57,807 nt of DNA, taken from the NCBI GenBank assembly GCA_003709165.1, contig RDRZ01000012.1:1-57807 (forward strand). Direction: 5' to 3'. Source of the stretch: Flavobacteriaceae bacterium PRS1 (GTDB lineage: Bacteria; Bacteroidota; Bacteroidia; Flavobacteriales; Flavobacteriaceae). This document shows positions 29,779 through 37,705 of this stretch, one piece after another. The translations under genes were made by a program, and so were the position numbers. The notes beneath the pieces were generated by a model. The model saw only the letters and a program-made list of their open reading frames with translations. It did not search any database and was not told the origin of the DNA. Each line of letters begins with the position of its first letter. The first letter of the stretch is position 1.

Positions 29779-30303
29779 ATGACTATTGAAGATTGTTTTT
29801 ATTTAGGAAAGATTGTAAGAAAATATAGTTTTAAAGGAGAGCTCCTAATAAAACTTGATACAGATCAGCCTGAAACATACAAGAATTTAGATGCTGTTTT
29901 TATTTTTGTCGGTAATTCTTTAATTCCCTTTTTTATTGAACGTTCACAGCTTCATAAATCTGATTTGCTACGGGTAAAATTTGAAGAAATATCTACTGAA
30001 GAAGATGCTATTGCATTACTAAAAAGCGATGTTTATTTACCACTTGAATTGTTACCAATACTGGAAGGAAACAAATTCTATTTTCATGAAGTAATAGGAT
30101 TTATTATTAAGGATGTAAATTTCGGGTACGTAGGAATAGTAAAAGGCATAAACGATACAACATCGCAAGCGCTTTTTGAAATTGACAGAGATGGCGTTGA
30201 AATATTGATTCCAATAAATGATGAATTTATTAAAGAAGTTGACAGGAAAAATAAAACGATTGTTGTTGATACACCTGAAGGGCTGATTGATTTATATTTA
30301 TGA
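29779..30303 (+). CDS. rimM: Ribosome maturation factor RimM
   Basis: RimM helps assemble the 30S head near S19 and 16S rRNA. The 174 residues have the N-terminal RimM domain (YLGKIVRKYSFKGELLIKLDTD) and the PRC-barrel C domain (FHEVIGFIIKDVNFGYVG, EILIPINDEFI). Its stop overlaps the start of the following methyltransferase by 4 bases (30300-30303), so the two are coupled. Confidence 0.95.
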   Translation: MTIEDCFYLGKIVRKYSFKGELLIKLDTDQPETYKNLDAVFIFVGNSLIPFFIERSQLHKSDLLRVKFEEISTEEDAIALLKSDVYLPLELLPILEGNKFYFHEVIGFIIKDVNFGYVGIVKGINDTTSQALFEIDRDGVEILIPINDEFIKEVDRKNKTIVVDTPEGLIDLYL

Positions 30304-31049
30304 TAATGTCATCAAATCCATTTCATTTCAAACAATTCACTATAAACCAAGATCAATGTGCCATGAAAATTGGCACAGATGCTGTTTTATTAGGAGCTTG
30401 GGCAAATTTAGAACATCATCCAAATTCTGTTTTAGATATTGGAGCAGGAACTGGCGTTATTGCATTAATGTTAGCTCAACGTAGTAATGAAGAAACGATT
30501 GATGCCATTGAAATTGACGAAAATGCTTATGAGCAATGTGTCGGGAATTTTGAAAACTCACCTTGGAGTGATAGACTGTTTTGTTATCATGCTTCATTAG
30601 AAGAATTTACAGACGAAATTGACTATAAATACGACCTCATTATTTCTAATCCTCCTTTTTATTCGCCCACTCTGGCTTCACCATCTCTCCCAAAGGGAGA
30701 GAATATAATGTCCAATTCAAGAAAAATAGCTAGATTTTATGATGCTTTGCCTTTTGAGCATTTAGTTGAAAGCGTATCGAAATTACTTTCAGACGAAGGA
30801 AAATTTTCAGTAATTATTCCGTTTAAAGAAGAAGAAAATTTTATTGAGTTAGCTTCAAATATAAACTTATTTCCAAATAGAATTACAAGAGTAAAAGGGA
30901 GTCCAACTTCAGAAATAAAAAGAAGTTTAATGGAATTCTCATTCAATAAAAATGATTTAAAAATAAATGAGCTTATAATTGAAGTTGAACGACATCAATA
31001 CACACAAGATTATATCAATCTTACCAAAGATTTCTATTTGAAAATGTAA
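30300..31049 (+). CDS. TrmN6-like tRNA1(Val) A37 N6-methyltransferase
   Basis: A 249-residue SAM-dependent methyltransferase. It has a family start (FHFKQFTINQDQCAMKIGTD), a SAM-binding loop (VLDIGAGTGVIALML) and the N6-adenine motif NPPF in LIISNPPFYSP. Just after that motif the DNA carries a perfect hairpin repeat (30684-30702) read in frame as about SPSLPKGE, a stretch not expected in the family. The remaining domain reads normally to RHQYTQDYINLTKDFYLKM. Function is likely but the loop insertion lies close to the active site. Confidence 0.85.
   Translation: MIMSSNPFHFKQFTINQDQCAMKIGTDAVLLGAWANLEHHPNSVLDIGAGTGVIALMLAQRSNEETIDAIEIDENAYEQCVGNFENSPWSDRLFCYHASLEEFTDEIDYKYDLIISNPPFYSPTLASPSLPKGENIMSNSRKIARFYDALPFEHLVESVSKLLSDEGKFSVIIPFKEEENFIELASNINLFPNRITRVKGSPTSEIKRSLMEFSFNKNDLKINELIIEVERHQYTQDYINLTKDFYLKM
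30684..30702. repeat. Palindromic repeat inside the methyltransferase gene
   Basis: TCTCTCCC-AAA-GGGAGAGA is an 8-bp perfect stem with a three-base loop, within coding sequence. A related palindrome occurs between genes at 57434-57477, and a CCCTC...GAGGAGGG version at the right edge of the window. Confidence 0.6.
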
Positions 31050-31922
31050 TTAGAAACTTCGTAATAAAGGACGTGTCAAACACGTTGGCCCGCCACCGCC
31101 TTTTACACTAATCTCTTCGCCTTTGTAAACTTTTACTTTACAACCAGCAGCTTCCAATCGTTGTTTTGTTATTGGGTTACCATCAACCATAATACATTCT
31201 CTTGGTGCAATAGCCAGTACATTGCAACCCATAGATTCAAATTCCTCTTGTGGAACTTCAACAAATTTAAAGCCTCTTTCAATAAGCGTGTTTCTAAATT
31301 TAATTGACATAAATGGAGAATAAACAACTGCCAAATCCTTATCGATTGGACTTAAAATTGACATGAGATGAAATACATCTTGCTTCCCTTTGTAATGTGG
31401 TAATTCTGCAACAATAACTACAATTCCTTTTGGTTCTAATAGTTCTTTTAATTGAACAATACCTTCTTTATTTGTTCTATAAGTATGTCCAACTGCTAGA
31501 GTTTTTTCATCTAGCCAAGCCACGTCTCCACCTTCTAATGTTCCAGGCGATTTTATTTCTCCAAGAATAGGAATATTATTTTTTTTGAAAACTTGCTTTT
31601 GAGACCTAGGCTCATTAATTCTTCCGGATTTCCCCATGTTACAAATTATCATTCCAAAATCTGTTACTATTGATGCATCTCGACAATATATAGAATCAAT
31701 TGTTGTGGAATCGACAAAAGGAAAATATTTGATTCCCGTTTTGCCTAAATACTTTACGAAGGTTCTGTATTCTTCAATTGCAGAATTAAAATCAGGGAGA
31801 GATAAATAATTCAGTTCTTGCCATTGCTTACTTAAATGATTATCAGAAATAAAGGCATTCTTAACAGACTTTAAATAAACCGATTCTAGTTTTAAAAATT
31901 CTGAATGATGTGTCGTTTTCAT
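31050..31922 (-). CDS. Dimethylargininase/arginine deiminase-like enzyme
   Basis: The 290 residues belong to the amidinotransferase/DDAH superfamily. Visible are DSIYCRDASIV (substrate loop with Arg-Asp), TLEGGDVAWL, the catalytic histidine in KQDVFHLMS and the catalytic cysteine at 281 in GGGGPTCLTRPL. DDAH enzymes hydrolyse methylarginines to citrulline plus methylamine; relatives act on arginine or citrulline. Which substrate is used cannot be told. The gene begins immediately after the stop of an amino-acid permease gene, so uptake and breakdown are probably linked. Confidence 0.85.
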   Translation of the reverse strand: MKTTHHSEFLKLESVYLKSVKNAFISDNHLSKQWQELNYLSLPDFNSAIEEYRTFVKYLGKTGIKYFPFVDSTTIDSIYCRDASIVTDFGMIICNMGKSGRINEPRSQKQVFKKNNIPILGEIKSPGTLEGGDVAWLDEKTLAVGHTYRTNKEGIVQLKELLEPKGIVVIVAELPHYKGKQDVFHLMSILSPIDKDLAVVYSPFMSIKFRNTLIERGFKFVEVPQEEFESMGCNVLAIAPRECIMVDGNPITKQRLEAAGCKVKVYKGEEISVKGGGGPTCLTRPLLRSF

Positions 31923-33230
31923 TTACTTCTTGCGTTTATGCCATTGCATTATTATATATAACGGAATACCTGCCAATAATAATAAGAATCCATAAAAAAC
32001 AGTATCATGACCAGATCCATAAACTGCCCAAAGGGAATATGTAAAACCTAAACCTCCAAGAACAAAGGTTTTCATCCAACTATTCACATGTAATTTTCTC
32101 TCAATAATAACTAAAATATAGGAAGATGAAACAAAAAGATAAGGCACTAAACAGGTGAGTGTAGTTAATAAAACTATAAACTCAAACTGATCTACTAACC
32201 CTTCCGAATAGTTCATTAACATTACAATAGAGGTTAAAATACTTCCGATAATCAATCCAAAAATCGGGACTCCATTTTTATTTTCTTTCTTAAATATTTT
32301 TGGAAATAAATTATCTTTTGCGGTTGCCATAGGGATTTGACTTGTTATTAATATCCAACCATTCAATGCACCAATCGCAGCTATTGCTGCTCCAGCCGCC
32401 ACAAAATAACCTGCATATTCTCCTCCAATTAATTTTCCAGCTTCGGCAAATGGAGCAGGAGATTCTTTTAAAGTTTCAACTGGGAGTATACCAAACAAAA
32501 CAATTGTGCCAAGTATATAAACAAGAGTTGTAATTATCGTTCCTAACATTGTTGCTTTAGGCACAGTAACTTCAGGATTTTCTATATTTTGAGCTGGAAT
32601 TGTTGCACATTCGATTCCTAAAAAAGCATATAAAGTTAATACAGCAACAACAGGAAATGTTGCAAAATTACTTTCAGCAGTCAAGTTAAAAGCAGGAAAA
32701 TTATCAAGACTAAAAAAGAACACTCCAATAAGTATAACAAACACTAAAGGCATTAATTTTAAAACTGTAGTTATAACTTGCATTTTCCCTGAGGCTTTAA
32801 CACCTTTGGAATTTACCCATGTTAATAACCAAATTATTCCTAAGCCAACACTAACAGCCAATAAAGGCTCTGTTTTTAAAGCTGGAAAGAAATAACTTAA
32901 TGCACTTATAGCAGCAACAGCAATGGCAGCATTGCCAATCCAACATGAAATCCAATAACCCCAAGCCACTAAAAATCCGATAAAATCTCCAAAACCAGCT
33001 TTTGAATAGGTATAAGGTCCTCCGCTTTTATTAACAATTATTTTACTAAAGTTGCTAAAAATCTTAGCAAGAATTAATGCACCTGTAGCAGAAAACAGCC
33101 ATCCTATTAAACTAATACTACCAAATCCTGATAAAACTGCAGGGAGTACAAATATACCTGCGCCAATCATGTTTCCAACTACCAAAGAAGTGGTGGTTAA
33201 TAATCCTATTTTTTGTGATTTCGAAATCAT
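31923..33230 (-). CDS. APC-family amino acid permease
   Basis: A 435-residue inner-membrane transporter with about twelve helices, beginning KIGLLTTTSLVVGNMIGAGIF, the GxG substrate-binding signature of the APC superfamily. ATG 33230 is preferred over 33254 because it begins just before the conserved first helix. Members near YjeM/PotE exchange basic amino acids or amines, which would fit the downstream dimethylargininase-like gene (inference). Its stop directly precedes that gene's ATG. Confidence 0.88.
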   Translation of the reverse strand: MISKSQKIGLLTTTSLVVGNMIGAGIFVLPAVLSGFGSISLIGWLFSATGALILAKIFSNFSKIIVNKSGGPYTYSKAGFGDFIGFLVAWGYWISCWIGNAAIAVAAISALSYFFPALKTEPLLAVSVGLGIIWLLTWVNSKGVKASGKMQVITTVLKLMPLVFVILIGVFFFSLDNFPAFNLTAESNFATFPVVAVLTLYAFLGIECATIPAQNIENPEVTVPKATMLGTIITTLVYILGTIVLFGILPVETLKESPAPFAEAGKLIGGEYAGYFVAAGAAIAAIGALNGWILITSQIPMATAKDNLFPKIFKKENKNGVPIFGLIIGSILTSIVMLMNYSEGLVDQFEFIVLLTTLTCLVPYLFVSSSYILVIIERKLHVNSWMKTFVLGGLGFTYSLWAVYGSGHDTVFYGFLLLLAGIPLYIIMQWHKRKK

Positions 33231-33305
33231 CCAAAGTGCTTTAAAGGAGATCAATTTTAATTATGCAAATTAGGAGTCAGCTTTTAAATATACAACAAAT
33301 AACTA

Positions 33306-33454
33306 ATGGTCAGAAAATTCAACATTGATTCAGACATCAAAAAAGCAGAAACACTTCCAGCATCTTTTTATATAGAATAAAATAGTTCTCACCAACAAGA
33401 GAGCAAGGTGTACATCATTTTCATCGATTGCTATCTGAATTTTTAAATCAATAA
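33306..33454 (+). pseudogene. Rieske dioxygenase alpha-subunit remnant, centre deleted
   Basis: The short frame from ATG 33306 reads KFNIDSDIKKAETLPASFY and stops at 33378-33380; this matches the N-terminus of aromatic-ring-hydroxylating dioxygenase (SRPBCC/Rieske) proteins of flavobacteria. From 33386 another frame reads FSPTREQGVHHFHRLLSEFL and stops at 33452-33454, matching the C-terminus of the same family. Over 300 intervening codons, including the Rieske and iron sites, are gone. This accounts for most of the gap between the permease and the acyl-CoA dehydrogenase. Confidence 0.72.
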
Positions 33455-33519
33455 TTTTCTTTTTAAAAAGCGTAAGATTCATTCACAATACTTAAATTTG
33501 AAGCATTAAAATAAAGAAC

Positions 33520-34698
33520 ATGAAGCCAGATTTATTTGAAGCTCCCGATTATTACAATCTTGATGAGCTTTTAACAGACGAACATAAATTAGTACGAGAT
33601 GCAGCACGAGAATGGGTAAAACGCAACGTGTCACCTATTATAGAAGAGTATGCTCAAAAGGCTGAATTCCCTATGCAAATTATAAAAGGGCTTGCTGAAA
33701 TTGGTGCCTTTGGTTCTTATATTCCTTTGGAATATGGAGGTGCCGGACTGGATCAGATTTCTTACGGGTTGATTATGCAAGAGATTGAACGTGGTGATTC
33801 AGGAGTGCGATCAACTGCTTCAGTGCAATCGTCGTTAGTAATGTATCCTATTTGGAAATACGGAACCGAAGCACAGCGACAAAAATACCTGCCAAAATTA
33901 GCAAGTGGCGAATGGATGGGTTGTTTTGGTTTAACCGAACCCGATCATGGTTCAAACCCAAGTGGAATGACCACGAATTTTAAAGATAAAGGAGACCATT
34001 ACCTTTTAAATGGCGCCAAAATGTGGATATCTAATGCACCATTTGCACAAATTGCAATAGTTTGGGCAAAAGACGAAAATGGACGAATTCATGGTTTGAT
34101 AGTAGAACGTGGTATGGAAGGGTTCTCAACACCAGAAACTCATAACAAATGGTCACTACGTGCCAGTTCAACAGGAGAACTAATTTTTGATAATGTAAAA
34201 GTCCCGAAAGAAAATATCTTGCCGAACAAATCAGGATTAGGTGCTCCACTTGGTTGTTTAGATTCCGCACGTTATGGCATTGCCTGGGGAGCAATTGGCG
34301 CAGCAATGGATTGTTACGATACGGCTTTGCGTTATAGTAAAGAACGTATTCAATTTGGAAAACCTATTGGGCAATTTCAACTTCAACAAAAGAAACTCGC
34401 CGAAATGATTACTGAAATCACAAAAGCGCAACTTTTAACATGGCGACTTGGTGTGTTACGCAATGAAGATAAAGCAACATCGCCTCAAATTTCTATGGCA
34501 AAACGCAATAATGTAGATATGGCAATACATATTGCTCGTGAGGCAAGACAGATGTTAGGAGCAATGGGAATTACCGGAGAATATTCTGTAATGCGTCACT
34601 CAATGAACCTTGAAAGTGTTATTACTTATGAAGGGACTCATGACATTCACTTACTTATTACAGGATTAGATATTACAGGTTTAAATGCATTTAATTAA
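33520..34698 (+). CDS. Acyl-CoA dehydrogenase, glutaryl-CoA dehydrogenase type
   Basis: A 392-residue FAD enzyme. Glutaryl-CoA dehydrogenases share MGCFGLTEPDHGSNPSGM, WISNAPFAQIAIVWA, and the catalytic base in VITYEGTHDIH (Glu371). The family oxidises and decarboxylates glutaryl-CoA to crotonyl-CoA at the end of lysine and tryptophan breakdown. The saccharopine dehydrogenase and Lrp genes 10 kb upstream fit the same pathway. TAAATTTG at 33493-33500 is a plausible -7 box 19 bases before the ATG. Confidence 0.92.
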   Translation: MKPDLFEAPDYYNLDELLTDEHKLVRDAAREWVKRNVSPIIEEYAQKAEFPMQIIKGLAEIGAFGSYIPLEYGGAGLDQISYGLIMQEIERGDSGVRSTASVQSSLVMYPIWKYGTEAQRQKYLPKLASGEWMGCFGLTEPDHGSNPSGMTTNFKDKGDHYLLNGAKMWISNAPFAQIAIVWAKDENGRIHGLIVERGMEGFSTPETHNKWSLRASSTGELIFDNVKVPKENILPNKSGLGAPLGCLDSARYGIAWGAIGAAMDCYDTALRYSKERIQFGKPIGQFQLQQKKLAEMITEITKAQLLTWRLGVLRNEDKATSPQISMAKRNNVDMAIHIAREARQMLGAMGITGEYSVMRHSMNLESVITYEGTHDIHLLITGLDITGLNAFN

Positions 34699-34718
34699 GA
34701 TGGATTAATATAGTATTC

Positions 34719-34752
34719 AAAAGCGAAATATTATTTAATTCGCTTTTTTATT
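34719..34752 (+). terminator. Terminator after the acyl-CoA dehydrogenase
   Basis: AAAAGCGAA (34719-34727) pairs with TTCGCTTTT (34739-34747), followed by T-rich sequence. Confidence 0.75.
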
Positions 34753-34768
34753 TTGCTTACATTTACTT

Positions 34769-35668
34769 ATGTTTTCAGCAAAAAGGCGGTTTGATAATGC
34801 GTATACATCAGCAAAAGTCATTGACTTCGATGATTCAAGTAAGTTTATCTTTTTTAGTGATTGCCATCGTGGAGATAATAGTTTTGCCGATGATTTTGCT
34901 AATAACAGAAATATCTATTTCCATGCCTTAACACATTATTTTAATGAAGGGTTTCAATACTGTGAAATTGGCGATGGCGATGAGCTTTGGGAAAATATAT
35001 CATTTAAAAACATTTTCGAAGTTCATCAAGATGTGTATATGTTGTTGAAACAGTTTCATAAGGAAAATAGACTTCACATGATTTGGGGAAATCATGATAT
35101 GGTATATCGAGATCCGGAATATGTAAAAAAACACTTGTCAACATATTTTGATGAAAATTTAGGGGAAGACGTTGAACTATTTTGTGATATTAAATATAAT
35201 GAAGGCATCGTTTTAAAGCATTCAGAAACAAAACAGGAGATCTTTTTAACTCATGGTCATCAAGCCGATTGGTGGAATTATACGTTTTGGAAGTGGAGTC
35301 GGTTTATGGTAAGGATTCTTTGGAAACCATTACAAATCATGGGAATTGCAGACCCAACAAGTCCGGCAAAAAATTACAAGGAGCTTATTAAAATAGAGCG
35401 TAGAATTAAAAAATGGATTTTAGATAACAACAACTTAATCACAATAGTTGGTCATACACACAGACCTCGCTTTCCAAAACCTGGAGATATAGCATTTTTT
35501 AATGACGGAAGTTGTGTACATCCACGAAGTATTACTGGTATTGAAATTGTACATGGAAAAATTGCTTTAATAAAATGGGAAATTTCTACGAAGGAAGATG
35601 GGACGCTTCAAATTGTAAAAACGATACTTGAAGGACCAAAAAAATTAATAGATTATAAAACGGAATGA
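34769..35668 (+). CDS. Calcineurin-like metallophosphoesterase
   Basis: The 299 residues carry the five metal-binding blocks of this superfamily in order: FFSDCHRGDN, GDGDELWEN, WGNHDMVY, LTHGHQADWW and VGHTHRPRF. The pattern is close to UDP-2,3-diacylglucosamine hydrolase (LpxH-like) proteins, which would place it in lipid A synthesis at the membrane. But the substrate is not certain from sequence, and stand-alone relatives exist. No signal peptide is seen. Confidence 0.82.
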   Translation: MFSAKRRFDNAYTSAKVIDFDDSSKFIFFSDCHRGDNSFADDFANNRNIYFHALTHYFNEGFQYCEIGDGDELWENISFKNIFEVHQDVYMLLKQFHKENRLHMIWGNHDMVYRDPEYVKKHLSTYFDENLGEDVELFCDIKYNEGIVLKHSETKQEIFLTHGHQADWWNYTFWKWSRFMVRILWKPLQIMGIADPTSPAKNYKELIKIERRIKKWILDNNNLITIVGHTHRPRFPKPGDIAFFNDGSCVHPRSITGIEIVHGKIALIKWEISTKEDGTLQIVKTILEGPKKLIDYKTE

Positions 35669-35727
35669 CATAAACATAAGCAGTATAACATCAGTCAATT
35701 AAGGTATAAACAAAACAAATTGTTAGT

Positions 35728-35760
35728 TTGTAAGCTTTGGTATTTTTTTGACTAATTTTG
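35728..35760 (+). promoter_or_regulatory. Promoter of the thioredoxin gene
   Basis: TTG (35728-35730), 22 bases, then TAATTTTG (35753-35760) fits the Bacteroidota consensus. The true start codon at 35817 lies 56 bases downstream. Confidence 0.6.
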
Positions 35761-35816
35761 TATTATTAAACAATAAAAAGATTTCTGCCGACGCAGGAAT
35801 AATAAAATTAAATATT

Positions 35817-36134
35817 ATGGCATTAGAAATAACAGATGCAACGTTTGAAGAAATAGTATTAAAAAGTGATAAACCAGTAATGGTAGATTTTTGGGCAGCT
35901 TGGTGTGGACCATGTCGCATGGTTGGACCAGTAATAGACCAAATTAGTGAAGAATACGCTGGAAAAGCTGTGGTTGGCAAAGTAGATGTAGATGCAAATC
36001 AAGAATTTGCCGCAAAATATGGAGTGCGAAATATACCAACGGTTTTAGTGTTTCAAAACGGTGAGGTTGTTGGTCGTCAAGTAGGTGTGTCGCCAAAAAA
36101 CGTATATGCAGAAGCTATAGATGCACTTTTGTAA
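35817..36134 (+). CDS. trxA: Thioredoxin
   Basis: A 105-residue cytoplasmic thioredoxin with the redox motif WCGPC in FWAAWCGPCRMVGP, cis-proline in RNIPTVLVFQNG, and full family length. ATG 35817 is used because the longer frame from 35748 overlaps the promoter and adds 23 unrelated residues. It reduces disulfides in client enzymes with electrons from thioredoxin reductase. Confidence 0.96.
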   Translation: MALEITDATFEEIVLKSDKPVMVDFWAAWCGPCRMVGPVIDQISEEYAGKAVVGKVDVDANQEFAAKYGVRNIPTVLVFQNGEVVGRQVGVSPKNVYAEAIDALL

Positions 36135-36156
36135 TAAACGGTAGCATTAAAAATAT

Positions 36157-36203
36157 AAAAAGGTTTGCCTCCAGATAACTATTGGGATTGGTAAACCTTT
36201 TTT
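36157..36203. terminator. Bidirectional terminator after trxA
   Basis: AAAAAGGTTTGCC (36157-36169) pairs with GGTAAACCTTTTT (36190-36202), with one G-T pair. It has an A run before and a T run after. Confidence 0.8.
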
Positions 36204-36217
36204 AATTTAGAGACTTT

Positions 36218-37147
36218 ATGGATTTACAATTAGAGCTTAATAATACAGGAGGATTTAAAAACCTTGATCTGCTTGCAAAACAAGTAGTAGAAGGATTTAT
36301 TACAGGAATGCATAAAAGTCCGTTTCATGGTTTTTCTGCTGAATTTGCAGAGCATAAAATTTACAATCAAGGCGAAAGCACACGACACATCGATTGGAAA
36401 TTATTTGCAAAAACCGATAAACTCTTTACAAAACGATATGACGAAGAAACTAACTTAAGATGCCATTTAATAATTGATAATAGCAGCTCGATGCATTATC
36501 CACAAGTTACTACATTAGCATTTAATTCTTTAAACAAAATTGGATTTTCTGTTTTGGCAGCAGCATCTTTAATGCATATTTTTAAAAAACAACGAGATGC
36601 AGTTGGGTTAAGTATTTATAGTAATAAGTACGATTATTATGCACCGGAAAAAGGGAGTGAACGGCATCATAGGATGCTGATAGCCCAATTATGTGAAACA
36701 GCAATTACAACACCTAAAAACACTACTACAAATACTTATGAGTATTTGCATCAAATTGCTGAAAAAATTCATAGACGATCAATGATTTTTGTGTTTACCG
36801 ATATGTTTCAAACAGGTATTGAAAGTATAAAACTTTTTGATGCTTTACGTCATTTAAAATACAATAAACACGATGTTATTTTATTTCATGTATTTGATAA
36901 GGAAAAAGAATTAGATTTTAATTTCGATAATAAACCCAAACGTTTTGTAGATGTCGAAACAGGAGCATTTATTAACCTTTATGCAGATAATATTAAAGAA
37001 AATTACAAAAAAGCGGTCAACACATATTTTAATCATATTAAATTAAAATGTGGACAGTATAAAATTAAATATGTTGAAGCAAATATAAATGAGAGTTTCG
37101 ATAAAATATTGACGACTTATATGTTAGAGCGGCAAAAATTTGTTTAA
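36218..37147 (+). CDS. DUF58 protein
   Basis: The 309 residues match the DUF58/von Willebrand A-like family: HGFSAEFAEHKIYNQGESTRHIDWKLFAKT near the start, then the metal-site-like DNSSSM and FTDMF. In other bacteria DUF58 proteins accompany MoxR AAA+ ATPases and act in protein maturation or stress. No MoxR gene is next to it here. The role is therefore unknown. The tRNA-Asp promoter begins shortly after its stop. Confidence 0.87.
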   Translation: MDLQLELNNTGGFKNLDLLAKQVVEGFITGMHKSPFHGFSAEFAEHKIYNQGESTRHIDWKLFAKTDKLFTKRYDEETNLRCHLIIDNSSSMHYPQVTTLAFNSLNKIGFSVLAAASLMHIFKKQRDAVGLSIYSNKYDYYAPEKGSERHHRMLIAQLCETAITTPKNTTTNTYEYLHQIAEKIHRRSMIFVFTDMFQTGIESIKLFDALRHLKYNKHDVILFHVFDKEKELDFNFDNKPKRFVDVETGAFINLYADNIKENYKKAVNTYFNHIKLKCGQYKIKYVEANINESFDKILTTYMLERQKFV

Positions 37148-37179
37148 GACAATTTTTAGCAAAAAACATAATAAATTTG

Positions 37180-37209
37180 TTGCGATATAAAAAATGGAAT
37201 GTATATTTG
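37180..37209 (+). promoter_or_regulatory. Promoter of tRNA-Asp
   Basis: TTG (37180-37182), 19 bases, then TATATTTG (37202-37209) fits the consensus and lies 55 bases before the tRNA. Confidence 0.8.
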
Positions 37210-37264
37210 CACCCGCCAGCGCACCGATAGCTTGCTTTGGTGGGCAGGACCGCAATAATGCAAC

Positions 37265-37338
37265 GGTTTGGTAGTTCAGTTGGTTAGAATGTCGCCCTGT
37301 CACGGCGAAGGTCGCGGGTTCGAGTCCCGTCCAGACCG
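37265..37338 (+). tRNA. tRNA-Asp (GTC)
   Basis: A complete cloverleaf folds: acceptor GGTTTGG with CCAGACC (one G-T pair), anticodon stem TCGCC/GGCGA with loop CTGTCAC and anticodon GTC at 37299-37301, and T arm GCGGG-TTCGAGT-CCCGT. The discriminator base is G and CCA is not encoded. The last part (from 37317) is repeated at 41014 and 42119, so this gene is the likely target of insertions. The antisense open frame over it is a well-known false protein. Confidence 0.97.
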
Positions 37339-37349
37339 CAAGATTGTTT

Positions 37350-37376
37350 AAAACCTTAACCAAGTTGAGGTTTTTT
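37350..37376 (+). terminator. Terminator of tRNA-Asp
   Basis: AAAACCT (37350-37356) pairs with AGGTTTT (37368-37374), followed by further Ts. Confidence 0.7.
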
Positions 37377-37705
37377 AGCAATTTAAAGATGTTGTGTTGT
37401 TGGCAAACAGCAATGTTTGTCAAAGGTTTAAGTAGTTAAACCAATGGAAAGCTTTCCTTTTTTCTTAATAGAAGATTGGGATGCTTTTTTGTTTTAAGAC
37501 ACTTTAATATTCTTTTAGATATATTGTTTTTTATCAAAACTAGGCTGCATTTTGACTAGAATATTCATGAATTTATTGTTTATAAATGATTTTTTCTCAA
37601 ATTTACCCTAGTTTTCTTACATAAAATATGAAGTAACCCCAAATACCAAGTGAAGACCCTTATTAAAAATACAGCTTTTTTCTACTGTTATTTTTTCCAA
37701 TAATA

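Noticed and set aside
37124-37423. Minus-strand 99-codon frame with VWTGLEPATFAVTGRHSNQL
   Set aside because: It is the antisense of tRNA-Asp, a classic false protein.
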